A DNA stretch of 64,000 bases, taken from Rhodoblastus sp963713695 (GTDB lineage Bacteria; Pseudomonadota; Alphaproteobacteria; Rhizobiales; Beijerinckiaceae). The position numbers and the translations under genes were made by a program. The stretch lies in the NCBI GenBank assembly GCA_963713695.1, contig CAVQMU010000006.1:124001-188000 (forward strand), written 5' to 3'. Shown here piece after piece: positions 34,981-43,715 of this stretch (position 1 is its first letter; the number at the start of each line of letters is the position of its first letter). The notes beneath the pieces are model-generated. The model did not search any database and had not been told where the DNA came from. It worked only from the letters and a program-made list of their open reading frames with translations.

Positions 34981-37249
34981 TTGTTCGCTCCCGTTTTGTT
35001 TCCCGCGCCACCCATCAAAACGGCCCGCGCCAAGGCCGCCTGCCCCAGTGACAAGCCGCCGTCGTTCGGCGGCAATTTCCGCGCCAGCAGTGGCGCAAAT
35101 CCTTTTTCGCGCAGGCCGCCCGCGAGCCCTTCCGACAGCACGCGGTTCATCATGCAACCGCCGCCAAGCGCGATTTTTTCGCCCGGCTGCGCGGCGGCCG
35201 AGATCCATTCCGCCAGTCCTGCGACCAACGTGCCATGCAGCAGGTCGGCGCCTTCGGCCGCCGATGGCCGCGCATCGATGAAATGCGCGAGCAGGCCAGA
35301 AAAATCGAGGATTCCGTCGCGCAGCGCAAAGCCTCCCGTGAGGGCGCGGGCATCGCGCACAAGAGCCTCAAGCCGCATCGCCGCCTGCCCCTCGAATTCC
35401 TGCCTATCGGGGATTCCGAGCAAGGCGGCGGCGGCGTCGAAGAGACGGCCGAGGCTCGTGGTCAGCGGAGACGTTTTTCACGAATTCCGCGCTGGGCGAC
35501 AAGGCCCGCCTCCGGGACGGACGCGAAGAATGCCTTCGCCTCGCCAAGCCGTCCGATGGCGGCGAATGCGGAAACGCCCATGCGCCAGCGGTCGCGGGCG
35601 GCGCGGTCGCCGCCGATCAGCGGCAGGGGCGCCAAATGGCCGAGGCGCGAAAAAGCGCCGCCCTCGAGGCGCAAAACTTCTCCGCCCCATGCTTGGCCGT
35701 CATCGCCAAGGCCCGTCCCGTCGAGGCCCGCGCCGAGCAGGTCGCGTTCGCCATGTTCAGCGGCGATCGCGGCGACATGAGCGGCGTGATGCTGGAATTT
35801 CAGCACGGGAAAGCCGCTGTCTTCCGCAAAACGGGTCGAGAGATAATCAGGATGCAGGTCGCAAGCGAAGGCGTCGGGCCTGACGTCGAGCAACGACAGG
35901 AGATGCGCGGCGCTTTCCTCGTAGAAGCGGAAAGTCTCGGCGTCGGAGAGGTCGCCGACGTGCTGGCAGACGAAGGCTTCGCGCCCCGGGTGAGTGTCAG
36001 CGTTGCCTTGAGATGGCCGCCGCAGGCCAGCACCGCCGGGCCGTCGGCGCCAAGATCGATCGGTTCGGGCACAAAGCCGCGCGCCCGCCGCAGAAACGCA
36101 GGAGCGCCGTCCATCCATTGCATGACGCTGTCGTCAGCGCGCACGACGATGTCGCGGTCATGCGTGACGATCAGGTCGGCGATGCCCGAGAGTTTTTGCA
36201 GCGCTTCGTCATTGTTCGGTGATGAGCGGATGTCCACCGGGATTGGCGCTGGTGGCGACCAGCGCGAAATCCTGCGCTTGCCCGCGCGCACCGCCCGCCG
36301 CGTGGAACAGCAGATGATGAACCGGCGCATAGGCCAGCATCGACGCCGAGCCGCGCCATGTCCGGGCGCAACGGCCTCGGGCAGGACGCCTAGGCTTGCC
36401 ATCAGCACGATCGGCTGGGCCGATTGGCGCAGCAGCGCCAATTCTTCCGGCGCGCGGCGCCGCGAAGAGCGAGACGGACGCCTCATTGGCCAGCATGATC
36501 GCGAAGGGCTTGGCCTCGCGGTTTTTCCGGCGGCGCAATTCCGCGACGCTCCCGGCGTTGCGCGCGTCGCACAGAAGGTGAAAGCCGCCGATCCCCTTCA
36601 GCGCGACGATTTCGCCCTGACGCAGCGCCGCGACGATTTCGGGCGGGCTGATGCGACAGGCGCGGCCCGCATTTCGGGCAGGCGATGGGCTCGGCGTGAA
36701 AACGGCGATTGAGCGGGTCGGCGTAATTTGCGCGCGCAATCCTCGCACATCGCGAAAGCGCGCCATGGAAGTCTGCGCGCGGTCGTAAGGCAGGCGGCGC
36801 GTCAGCGTGTAGCGCGGCCCGCAATGGGTGCAATTGACGAAGGGATAAAGGTGGAAACGGCTTGCGGGATCGTGGAGGTCGTCGAGGCACATTTCGCAGG
36901 TTGCGGCGTCGGCGGGAATGCGGGTGCGCGCAGGGCCGTGACTGCGTGATCTCGATGACGAATCTCTCGTCGCCGCGCGGCGCAGAGCCGCTCGCTTTCC
37001 AGCGCATCGAGTCGCGCCAGCGGCGGCAATTCGCGGCGCAGGGCTTTCACGAAATCCTGCGTACAGCGACGCCTTCGACCTCCAGCAGCACGCCTTCCGC
37101 GTCATTGCGAACGAAGCCGGCAAGATCAAAGCGCGCGGCAAGCCCATAGGCGAAGGGACGGAAGCCCACGCCCTGCACTGCGCCGCGCAGGCGCAGACGC
37201 AGGCGCGTCGGCTTTCCCGATTGGCCTGGAGCGCCGCATCGACCATCAT
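34971..37249 (-). CDS. hypF: carbamoyltransferase HypF (multiple frameshifts)
   Basis: All parts of HypF are recognisable, but in many frames. They are: the acylphosphatase-like domain (RGAVQGVGFRPFAYGLA near 37.2 kb), the zinc-finger region (CEMCLDDLHDPASRFH and CPKCGPRL, about 36.9-36.7 kb), the YrdC-like domain (EIVALKGIGGFHLLCDA, about 36.6 kb) and the Kae1-like domain (LKFQHHAAHVAAI, GLDGTGLGDDG, ALGGGCMMNRVL, 36.1-35.0 kb). At least seven frame changes are needed; about eight removed bases would give some 756 residues, a normal length. HypF carbamoylates HypE. Genuine decay cannot be ruled out, but the preserved motifs favour sequence error. Confidence 0.82.
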
Positions 37250-38203
37250 CCCGCCTTTTTCGCCGCGCGCTTTCGGCGCGGCTGCGCGCGCCTCGACCCA
37301 GGCGTAGAAGGCGGCAAGGCCCTCGCCGCGTCTTGGCCGAGACGATCAGCGTCTGCAGGTTGCGGATTGACCCGCAGGGCGTGGCCGATGCAGGCGCCGA
37401 CATCGAAATCGAGATACGGCAGCAGGTCGGACTTGTTCAGCAGCATCAGGTCGGCGGCGGCGAACATGTCGGGATATTTGGCCGGCTTGTCCTCGCCTTC
37501 GGTGGTCGAGAGCATCACCACCTTGTGCGCCTCGCCGAGGTCGAAGGCGGCGGGGCAGACGAGATTGCCGACATTCTCGATGAACAGCAGCGAATTGTCC
37601 TGCGGCCCAAGCGTCTCCAGCGCATGGCCAACCATATGCGCATCGAGATGGCAGCCCTTGCCGGTATTGACCTGCATCGCCGTGGCGCCGGTGGCGCGGA
37701 TGCGCTCGGCGTCGTTCGAGGTCTGCTGGTCGCCCTCGATGACGCGCGATGGAAAAGCGGTCCTTGAGGTCGTTGATGGCGCGCACCAGCAGCGTGGTTT
37801 TTCCGGATCCGGGGCTCGAAACGAAATTGAGCGCCAGCACGCCATTTGCAGAGAACACGGCCCGGTTTTCATCGGCATAGCCGCGGTTTTTCGAGAGGAT
37901 GTCGCGCTCGATCTGGACGATGCGCTCCTGGCTCAGGCCGGGCACATGCACGCCCGCCAGCCCCGCGCCGTAGTCAAGCTTCTCGCTCTCCTCGCCGCGC
38001 GCGTGAGGGTGGTGATGATCGTGATCGTGGTGATGGCGCCCATGATCGTGGTCGCCATGCGCGTGATCGTGGTCGCCATGCGCATGATCTTGATCGTGGC
38101 TGTGATCGCCATGGGAATGGTCGTGGCCATGGCTATGCGCCTTGCCTTCGGTCGGCTTTTCCCCTTCGACTGTCGCCGTCCCGCATCCGCAAACCGTGCA
38201 CAT
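37246..38203 (-). CDS. hypB: nickel-binding GTPase HypB (four frameshifts)
   Basis: About 317 residues after correction. The N-terminal MCTVCGCG motif is followed by a His/Asp-rich nickel-storage stretch (about residues 22-70, HGDHDHAHGDHDH-like). Then comes the G domain with the P-loop NFVSSPGSGKTTLL, the metal-site motif TGKGCHLDAHMV and the base-recognition motif LLNKSDLLP. The extra bases needed lie in the T run near 37760, and near 37370, 37335 and 37275. The last of these restores an end in KRAAKKAG with a TGA overlapping the hypF start. HypB supplies Ni to the large subunit with HypA. Confidence 0.88.
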
Positions 38204-38544
38204 TACTCGACCTCCAGTTCCTTGACGCGCATTTCATCGCCGCCGGACATTTGCACATGATATTGTCCGCATTCGGGGCAAGCGCCAAAACGTTCGGACA
38301 GCGGCACGGTTTTGCCGCAATCGAGGCACCACCCCTGCCCCGGCGCGCGGACGATTTCGAGCTTCGCCCCTTCGGCAAGCGTGCCGTGCGTCGCCGCCTC
38401 GAAGCAGAATTCCATGGCGTGCGGCTCGACGCCGCTCAACTCGCCAATCTCGAGCCAGACAGTCTTCACGCGCGAAAAACCCTGTTTGCGGCCTTCCTCG
38501 CACAGAATTTCAACGACGCTTTCGGTCAGCGACATTTCATGCAT
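38203..38544 (-). CDS. hypA: hydrogenase nickel-insertion protein HypA
   Basis: A 113-residue protein starting MHEMSLTESVVEI. His2 with its neighbours binds Ni, and the zinc site is CLDCGKTVPLSERFGACPEC (two CxxC pairs). The start at 38544 is fixed by this N-terminus. Its stop overlaps the hypB ATG (TAATG), and its start lies within the end of hupK. Confidence 0.96.
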   Translation of the reverse strand: MHEMSLTESVVEILCEEGRKQGFSRVKTVWLEIGELSGVEPHAMEFCFEAATHGTLAEGAKLEIVRAPGQGWCLDCGKTVPLSERFGACPECGQYHVQMSGGDEMRVKELEVE

Positions 38545-39595
38545 GGGCCGCGTCCCTGATATCGACGCCGACGCGGATGCAGGGATCGAAGGCAAAGGCC
38601 AGGCGCGCGACACGCAGGCGCGCGGCCTCGTTCTCCCCGATTTCCGCCTCCTGAAGCGCCTGCACGAAAGGCCCTTCCGGATGAAAGCTCCATTCGGTCG
38701 GCGCGACGACGGCATATTGCGCGATGCGGCCGGCTACGTCGAGCGCCATGGCGTGGTAGAGCCGCCCGCGCGCGGAGTCGACTGCGGCAAATCCCTCACC
38801 CGGCCCGCTATTGTGCGCAACCAGCAAGCCCTCGGGCGCCGCGCCGCCGTGGACAAGCGCCGCAATGGCGTCGAGCGCGGCGGCCATGTCGGCGTAACGC
38901 GCGGCGATCCGGCCGGACAGGTTTTCCACGGAAACGCCCTGGCGCGCGCAGGCGCCGGTCTCGACGCAACGCCCGGCGAGCCTGGGCGCCAAGGCGAATT
39001 CAGGGTCTTTCATGCCACGCGCCACGTCCTCGTCATCCGAGGCGCGCAGGAAATCGATGGGTCTGGGTTGCAAATGCCAATGATTTTCATCTGCGACGAC
39101 TTCCGCCCACTGGCGCGCGAAATAAACGTCGTCCCGCTCGGAAAATTCACGGAGGCCGAGCCTTCCAGCCGCCTTTTCCACGCTCGCAAGCAGCGACGCC
39201 GCTTCGGCCGAACCCGGCAGGTCGCGCAGGCACTGCATCGTTTTCCGCAGGACGTCGATGCTGTCAGCGTCGGGGGCCCCTTCGCTCGGCCAGTCGAGCA
39301 GGCTGGCGCGCAGCATTTCGCCATAGCGTTCGCATAAAAGCTCGAGGGCGCGCCTACGTAATTCCATCGGCTCGGGGCTTTCGCCGACGGAAGCCTCGCC
39401 AGCCGAACGCGCGGCCAGGGATTGCGCCATCGGACAGAGCGAAAACAGGCTTCTTGCCAATAGAGCCGCCTCGGCCGGCGTCCGACCGATAAAGACAGGG
39501 GCGACATTTTTGCGCGGCGACACGATCCTCACCGAGACCACGCGTCCTTTCTCGGCGCCTACGACGACGTTCAGCGCGCCGTCGAGCCCGCTCAT
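38537..39595 (-). CDS. hupK: HupK, hydrogenase large-subunit-like assembly factor
   Basis: A 352-residue protein distantly resembling the HupL large subunit but without its metal-binding cysteine pairs. The ending PTEWSFHPEGPFVQALQEAE with FDPCIRVGVDIRDAAHA recalls the C-terminal DPC motif of HupL. In rhizobia HupK is proposed to act as a scaffold during metallocentre assembly. It overlaps hupJ by 4 bases and hypA by 8, so the block is tightly coupled. Confidence 0.87.
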   Translation of the reverse strand: MSGLDGALNVVVGAEKGRVVSVRIVSPRKNVAPVFIGRTPAEAALLARSLFSLCPMAQSLAARSAGEASVGESPEPMELRRRALELLCERYGEMLRASLLDWPSEGAPDADSIDVLRKTMQCLRDLPGSAEAASLLASVEKAAGRLGLREFSERDDVYFARQWAEVVADENHWHLQPRPIDFLRASDDEDVARGMKDPEFALAPRLAGRCVETGACARQGVSVENLSGRIAARYADMAAALDAIAALVHGGAAPEGLLVAHNSGPGEGFAAVDSARGRLYHAMALDVAGRIAQYAVVAPTEWSFHPEGPFVQALQEAEIGENEAARLRVARLAFAFDPCIRVGVDIRDAAHA

Positions 39596-40170
39596 CGGGG
39601 CTGCGCCTTGCGTTCGCCGCGGAGGAAAAAGCCGCGGCGGTCGAGCTGCGGCGGACCTGCCGCCTCTCGCTGGCGATAGGCTTCCGCGCGCTCGGCCGGC
39701 GTTTTCCGGGGCGCATCAGCGGCAGTGGGATAGATCTCGGGCTCCGGCGCCTCTGCGAGCGTCTGCTGGTCAAGCAGCGCATCCATCGCCGCGCCGGCGG
39801 TCGCGACCGCCGCGTCGTGATTGCAAAATTCGTCCATCGGCGAAAACAGCGAGCACATCAGCAGCGGAGCGAAGCCGTCGAGTTCGCTGACGAGAAAATC
39901 CACCTTGCCGACAGGCAGCCAGACCGATTTGGCGTCTCCCGACTTGCCGACTATGGGCGCCGCGCCTTCAAGCGGCGCCAACACGATATTCATGAACCAG
40001 GGCGTGACGACAACGCCCAACGCCTGCCCGCTCCACTTGCGGAAACCGACGCTCGCCACCGACAGCGACGGGTTGCAGATCGGCACATCCGCCATCGAGC
40101 GGCGCCAGACGTCCTGGAAATGCAGTTCCAGACGGCCGGCGATTGCAACGACCTGTTCGTCAGCGCTCAT
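39592..40170 (-). CDS. hupJ: HupJ, HybE-family hydrogenase assembly chaperone
   Basis: About 192 residues with the HybE-family core (MADVPICNPSLSVASVGF, GVVVTPWFMNIVLAPLEG and MCSLFSPMDEFCNHDAAVAT). Family members help process or target the hydrogenase subunits. The start at 40170 (MSADEQVVAIAG) lies inside the end of hupI; an upstream ATG at 40191 is possible. The C-terminal 40 residues are charged and probably flexible. Confidence 0.88.
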   Translation of the reverse strand: MSADEQVVAIAGRLELHFQDVWRRSMADVPICNPSLSVASVGFRKWSGQALGVVVTPWFMNIVLAPLEGAAPIVGKSGDAKSVWLPVGKVDFLVSELDGFAPLLMCSLFSPMDEFCNHDAAVATAGAAMDALLDQQTLAEAPEPEIYPTAADAPRKTPAERAEAYRQREAAGPPQLDRRGFFLRGERKAQPR

Positions 40171-40387
40171 CGCCCGCCCCGACATCGCCAAGCCTCATGA
40201 ATTTCGACTGGAGGGCGTCGCAATTGGGGCAACGCCAGTCCTCCGGCAGGTTCGAAAACGGTGTCCCAGCGGGAATTTGCCAGACAGGATCGCCTTCCTG
40301 CGGGTCATAGACATGCCAGCATATGCCGCATTCCATCTTGGCCAGCTCGTCCCCCGCCTGCTTGCCGAAATTCTCGAAGCTCGTCAT
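40160..40387 (-). CDS. hupI: rubredoxin HupI
   Basis: A 75-residue rubredoxin with two iron-binding knuckles, CGICWHVYDP and CPNCDALQS, and the aromatic core between them. In rhizobia HupI is needed for hydrogenase activity in air and may protect or reduce the small-subunit clusters. The start at 40387 overlaps the end of hupH (ATGA). Confidence 0.95.
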   Translation of the reverse strand: MTSFENFGKQAGDELAKMECGICWHVYDPQEGDPVWQIPAGTPFSNLPEDWRCPNCDALQSKFMRLGDVGAGDER

Positions 40388-41253
40388 CGAAAATAGGCCT
40401 CGTCGATCTCGCGAAGCCGCTCGGCGCTGTCGCGAAAATCCTCTTCCGCCGCGCAGGCGACGGCGGGGGCGTCGCCGATTTCCAACGTGTCGAGGATGAT
40501 CTGGTCCATGACGTTGAAGAATTGCACCGACCAGACATTCTTCGTCGCCGTCGACAGCACGCGACAGGAGCCGTAACCCTTGGAGACGAGGCGCACGGCG
40601 CCCGGGCCGAGGCATTCCTGCAGGAAGCTCATGTCCTCGGGGCTCATCGGCAGCAAAGTGAAAGTGATCGTATGCGACGGCTGTCCCGGCTGATGCGCGT
40701 CGGCCCGGCTTTCGATCTCCTTGAGCAGCGGCATGACGTTCATGGCGCCGGCAGGAGGCGCGCCATAGTGAAGCGGCATTGTATTGACCAGCGCAGCGCG
40801 CTTGGCGACCTCCGGCAGGCGCGACACCTCGAGATAGTCGGCGACGAGCTTGCCGTCCATGTCAGTGAAGCGCACGCGCCACAGGCCGGCCATGGTCAAT
40901 TCCTGGATTTGCGCGGAAACGCCATGCGGCAGCGTCACCACCCCGGCCACTTCCCCCTGGCCCAGAACGCCGTCGAGCAGCGTCAGCTCATCGGCGGCAA
41001 AATCGGTCAAGTCGAACAGTTTTCCCGGCTCCTGCTCCTTTTGCGCGTCGAGCGCATCGGCGATCTCGGGCAGCATTTTGGCCACGCGCGGGCAGCGTGC
41101 GATCAGGTCTTCGGCCTTGCCCGTCGCAAGGATCGAAATGGCGCCGGCGGACGTCCGGCTGTTGTCTTCCTTTGCGAGCGGATCGAAGCCGATCGGCATG
41201 ATGGTCATCGCCTCTTCGGCGCCTTCGGGCGCGATCCAGAATCCGGCTTTCAT
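40384..41253 (-). CDS. hupH: HupH, hydrogenase expression/formation protein (HyaF family)
   Basis: A 289-residue soluble protein. The central GEVAGVVTLPHGVSAQIQEL and the C-terminal SCRVLSTATKNVWSVQFFN with MDQIILDTLEIGDAP are the conserved parts of the HupH/HyaF family. It acts in maturation of the small subunit and its Fe-S clusters. It starts 3 bases after the hupG stop. Confidence 0.92.
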   Translation of the reverse strand: MKAGFWIAPEGAEEAMTIMPIGFDPLAKEDNSRTSAGAISILATGKAEDLIARCPRVAKMLPEIADALDAQKEQEPGKLFDLTDFAADELTLLDGVLGQGEVAGVVTLPHGVSAQIQELTMAGLWRVRFTDMDGKLVADYLEVSRLPEVAKRAALVNTMPLHYGAPPAGAMNVMPLLKEIESRADAHQPGQPSHTITFTLLPMSPEDMSFLQECLGPGAVRLVSKGYGSCRVLSTATKNVWSVQFFNVMDQIILDTLEIGDAPAVACAAEEDFRDSAERLREIDEAYFR

Positions 41254-41256
41254 GGG

Positions 41257-41712
41257 TCAGGCTCCAAGGACTGCTGATTTCAGCGAATGGGTGATTTCGG
41301 TCCTTGGCCCCTTGGCGGCGACAAGGATCGGCGCGGCGGGGTCGAGGCAGGCCTCGATCTTTGCCCGATATTCGGACCAGTCGAGGATTTTCGGCAGGAC
41401 GCCGACGGGGTCGGGGCCGCGGGTGACGACAAGCGATGGCAGGACATGGACCTGGAAGCGGGCTTTCAGCGCGGCTTCCGCCTCCCGCGTTACAACCGCG
41501 CCGCGCAGGCGGCCGGCGAAGGCGCCAAGAATTTCAGGCAGCACCGCAGCAACGTCGGTGGTTTCCGCCCGCTGGGATGGATCGCCGGTGAAAAATAACA
41601 GGGCATGCGGCGATTCGCCCGCTGCCGGCGTGAGAAACGCGTCGATGCTGGACGCATCGACATGCGGCAGTCCGTGGCGCTCGGTGAGAGCGCGAAGCAA
41701 TGGCGTCGTCAT
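41257..41712 (-). CDS. hupG: HupG, thioredoxin-fold hydrogenase accessory protein (HyaE family)
   Basis: A 151-residue protein with a thioredoxin-like fold (ALLFFTGDPSQRAETTDVA, then VHVLPSLVVTRG). The catalytic CxxC is missing, as in the HyaE/HupG family. Members are thought to bind the Tat signal of the small subunit before export. The start at 41712 (MTTPLLRALTERHG) is preferred to the longer frame. A 164-base gap separates it from hupF, larger than the other gaps of this operon; I see no gene in it. Confidence 0.88.
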   Translation of the reverse strand: MTTPLLRALTERHGLPHVDASSIDAFLTPAAGESPHALLFFTGDPSQRAETTDVAAVLPEILGAFAGRLRGAVVTREAEAALKARFQVHVLPSLVVTRGPDPVGVLPKILDWSEYRAKIEACLDPAAPILVAAKGPRTEITHSLKSAVLGA

Positions 41713-41876
41713 GGCGTTTCCTCGTATTTTTGATTGTTCTCCGCAAGTTCCGCGCCAGACGCGCGCCGCTGGCAAAAGCCCGGAAACGGGGTCATCGCCG
41801 CCAACAAGGGCCTAACTCGCCCGCGCTCAGATGGAAAGCAACCTTACAGGAATAGAAGGCGTCTTTCCAGAGAGAA

Positions 41877-42167
41877 TCAGCGAAGGTGTTCCGGCAATTG
41901 CGGTTCGCGGTCGATGAGATCGGCGAAAAGCGACTCAAATTCCTCGCCGCGCAGGGCGGCGTCGAGGCCGACGAGGGCATTTTCGATCAGGCGCGCCTCG
42001 TCGGCGCCCAGCACGCGGATGGCCGTGTCGATATGGATGAGCACGTGCGTTCCAGGTTGCTGCGCGCCGATCAGCAGCGTCGAGACGCGGCGGATCTCCT
42101 CGCCGCGCTGGCACAGCGCCGAAACCTCGTCGCCCTCGACTATCCGCATCGGCACGCCAAGACACAT
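41877..42167 (-). CDS. hupF: HupF, HypC-family hydrogenase chaperone
   Basis: A 96-residue HypC paralogue starting MCLGVPMRIVEGDE, with Cys2 conserved and GTHVLIHIDTAIRVLGADEA as the second conserved strand. In rhizobia HupF guards HupL when the enzyme is made in air. It occupies the usual position after hupD; hupE, a nickel permease often found between them, is absent. Confidence 0.93.
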   Translation of the reverse strand: MCLGVPMRIVEGDEVSALCQRGEEIRRVSTLLIGAQQPGTHVLIHIDTAIRVLGADEARLIENALVGLDAALRGEEFESLFADLIDREPQLPEHLR

Positions 42168-42252
42168 GGATCGAATTCCCCGGGTTTTATCGCGTTGCGA
42201 CGTTAACACGAAGCCTGCGGCGAGCGAAGTCTCGACCTCGATGCCTTGAGCC

Positions 42253-42834
42253 TCACTGGGGCGCCAGCTCGGAAAACTTCTCGTAGCTGGCCAGGTCAAT
42301 GTCATTGCCGAGCAAGGGCTCGACAATCTCGCCCTGCGCGCGACGCACGCAAGTCGCGCCCCATTGCTCCAGGATCACCGCAGCCACTTCGGTCGCCATG
42401 TCGAGCTGCGCGCGAACCGGATCGGTCAGCGGGCCGCCCCAGTTCTCGAGATCGAGCGGCTGGCAGCCGATCAGAGCCAGTTTCTCTGGATAGGCGCCCA
42501 GGAGGTCCGCCGCCGACAGCACTTCCTGAAAACCGGTCTGGTGCAGGCTCATCTTCTTCGCGCCGGTGAATTTCGGCACTTCGTCGCCCTGCACGATCTT
42601 CAGCGCGCCCGGAGTCAGGCCGTAATCGATGGCGTCGAAGACCAGCAAGTAATCCGCCTCCTCGACGAACTGCACGAGATAGAGGCCTTGTGTGCCGCCA
42701 TCGAGCAGGCTGACGTTGGGGGCCGTGGCAAAGCGCGCGTGAAAGCGCTCCAGCGCCCTGACGCCGAAGCCTTCGTCGCACCACAGGATATTGCCGATGC
42801 CCAGGACGAGTATTTTTGGCTGACTCTCGGCCAT
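42253..42834 (-). CDS. hupD: hydrogenase maturation protease HupD
   Basis: A 193-residue endopeptidase of the HybD/HyaD family. LGIGNILWCDEGFGVRALE holds the Ni-sensing Glu, and VFDAIDYG holds the Asp. It cleaves the short C-terminal tail of HupL after Ni insertion. The start at 42834 (MAESQPKILVLG) lies 2 bases after the hupC stop; the longer frame belongs to a shadow. Confidence 0.95.
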   Translation of the reverse strand: MAESQPKILVLGIGNILWCDEGFGVRALERFHARFATAPNVSLLDGGTQGLYLVQFVEEADYLLVFDAIDYGLTPGALKIVQGDEVPKFTGAKKMSLHQTGFQEVLSAADLLGAYPEKLALIGCQPLDLENWGGPLTDPVRAQLDMATEVAAVILEQWGATCVRRAQGEIVEPLLGNDIDLASYEKFSELAPQ

Positions 42835-42836
42835 GG

Positions 42837-43616
42837 TCAGACCTCGTCGCGGAATTGGCGTTCGCCCGACACCATCGAGGAGATCATGCTCTGGCGCGAC
42901 ATGATGTCTTCGCGCACGGCGGCGTAGATGTGGATCAAGGTGAAGATCACCAGCGCCCACATGCCCATATGATGCCAGGTGTGCACGTCCTGGCTGTTGG
43001 GGAAGATCGAAAAGACCCAGCCGAACAGCTTGTAGACGATCGAACCGTGACCCTCGCCTTCCGAATAGAGCGCGAAACCGGTGCAGATCATGAAAAATGT
43101 GCCGAGCGTGAAGATCGCGAACATCATGCTTTGCGCCAGCGGATTGTGCCCGACATATTGTTTCGGGTATTTCTCCAGGAAGGCGTACCAGCGGATTTCA
43201 TGCAGCACGCCGGCCCAGAAATCGGCCTTCCAGAAGGGAATGTGGAAGATCTGGCTCGCATGGGCGTTGCCGACGAACGCCCAGTAGATCCGCAGCAGGA
43301 AGCCGACCGCCATGATCTGGCCGGCCGCAAAGTGGGTGAAACGGATATAGCCCATCTGGAAATGGGCGCTCGCTTCGCCGGACAGGCTTCCCGGCGGCGA
43401 GGCGATGAGATAGCCGGTAATGAAAAGCGTCACCATGGCCAGGGCGTTGACCCAGTGCCAGAGGCGCACCGGCGCCTGATAGACATAGACCGTGCGTCGG
43501 GTGATTTCCTTTTCCCCACGCGCGTCCGACATGTCGCCGGCCTTCGCGCCGGTGCGGAGCGCGGCGGCAGCGCCGAGCGCGTCGGGTATCACGCCGCCTT
43601 GCGTCAATTCAGTCAT
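42837..43616 (-). CDS. hupC: Ni/Fe-hydrogenase b-type cytochrome subunit
   Basis: A 259-residue membrane cytochrome with four hydrophobic helices. Haem-ligating histidines lie in VRLWHWVNALAMVTLFITGY, FTHFAAGQIMAVGFLLRIYW and HTWHHMGMWALVIFTLIHIY. It takes electrons from HupSL and passes them to quinone. The first 40 residues are cytoplasmic and longer than in many homologues. It follows hupL by 99 bases. Confidence 0.96.
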   Translation of the reverse strand: MTELTQGGVIPDALGAAAALRTGAKAGDMSDARGEKEITRRTVYVYQAPVRLWHWVNALAMVTLFITGYLIASPPGSLSGEASAHFQMGYIRFTHFAAGQIMAVGFLLRIYWAFVGNAHASQIFHIPFWKADFWAGVLHEIRWYAFLEKYPKQYVGHNPLAQSMMFAIFTLGTFFMICTGFALYSEGEGHGSIVYKLFGWVFSIFPNSQDVHTWHHMGMWALVIFTLIHIYAAVREDIMSRQSMISSMVSGERQFRDEV

Positions 43617-43715
43617 GACGACCTCCCAGATAGTTTCTCTTCCGCGTTTTTCGCGGCTGGATCGAAAGGCGCCCCGGCCCGTCTCGAAAGGCGGGCCGGA
43701 GCAGTCGGGGGAGAA

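Noticed and set aside
33587..38203. Programmed ribosomal frameshifting in hypD, hypF and hypB
   Set aside because: There are too many shift points, without slippery heptamers or a conserved position, and rpoC shows the same kind of defect.
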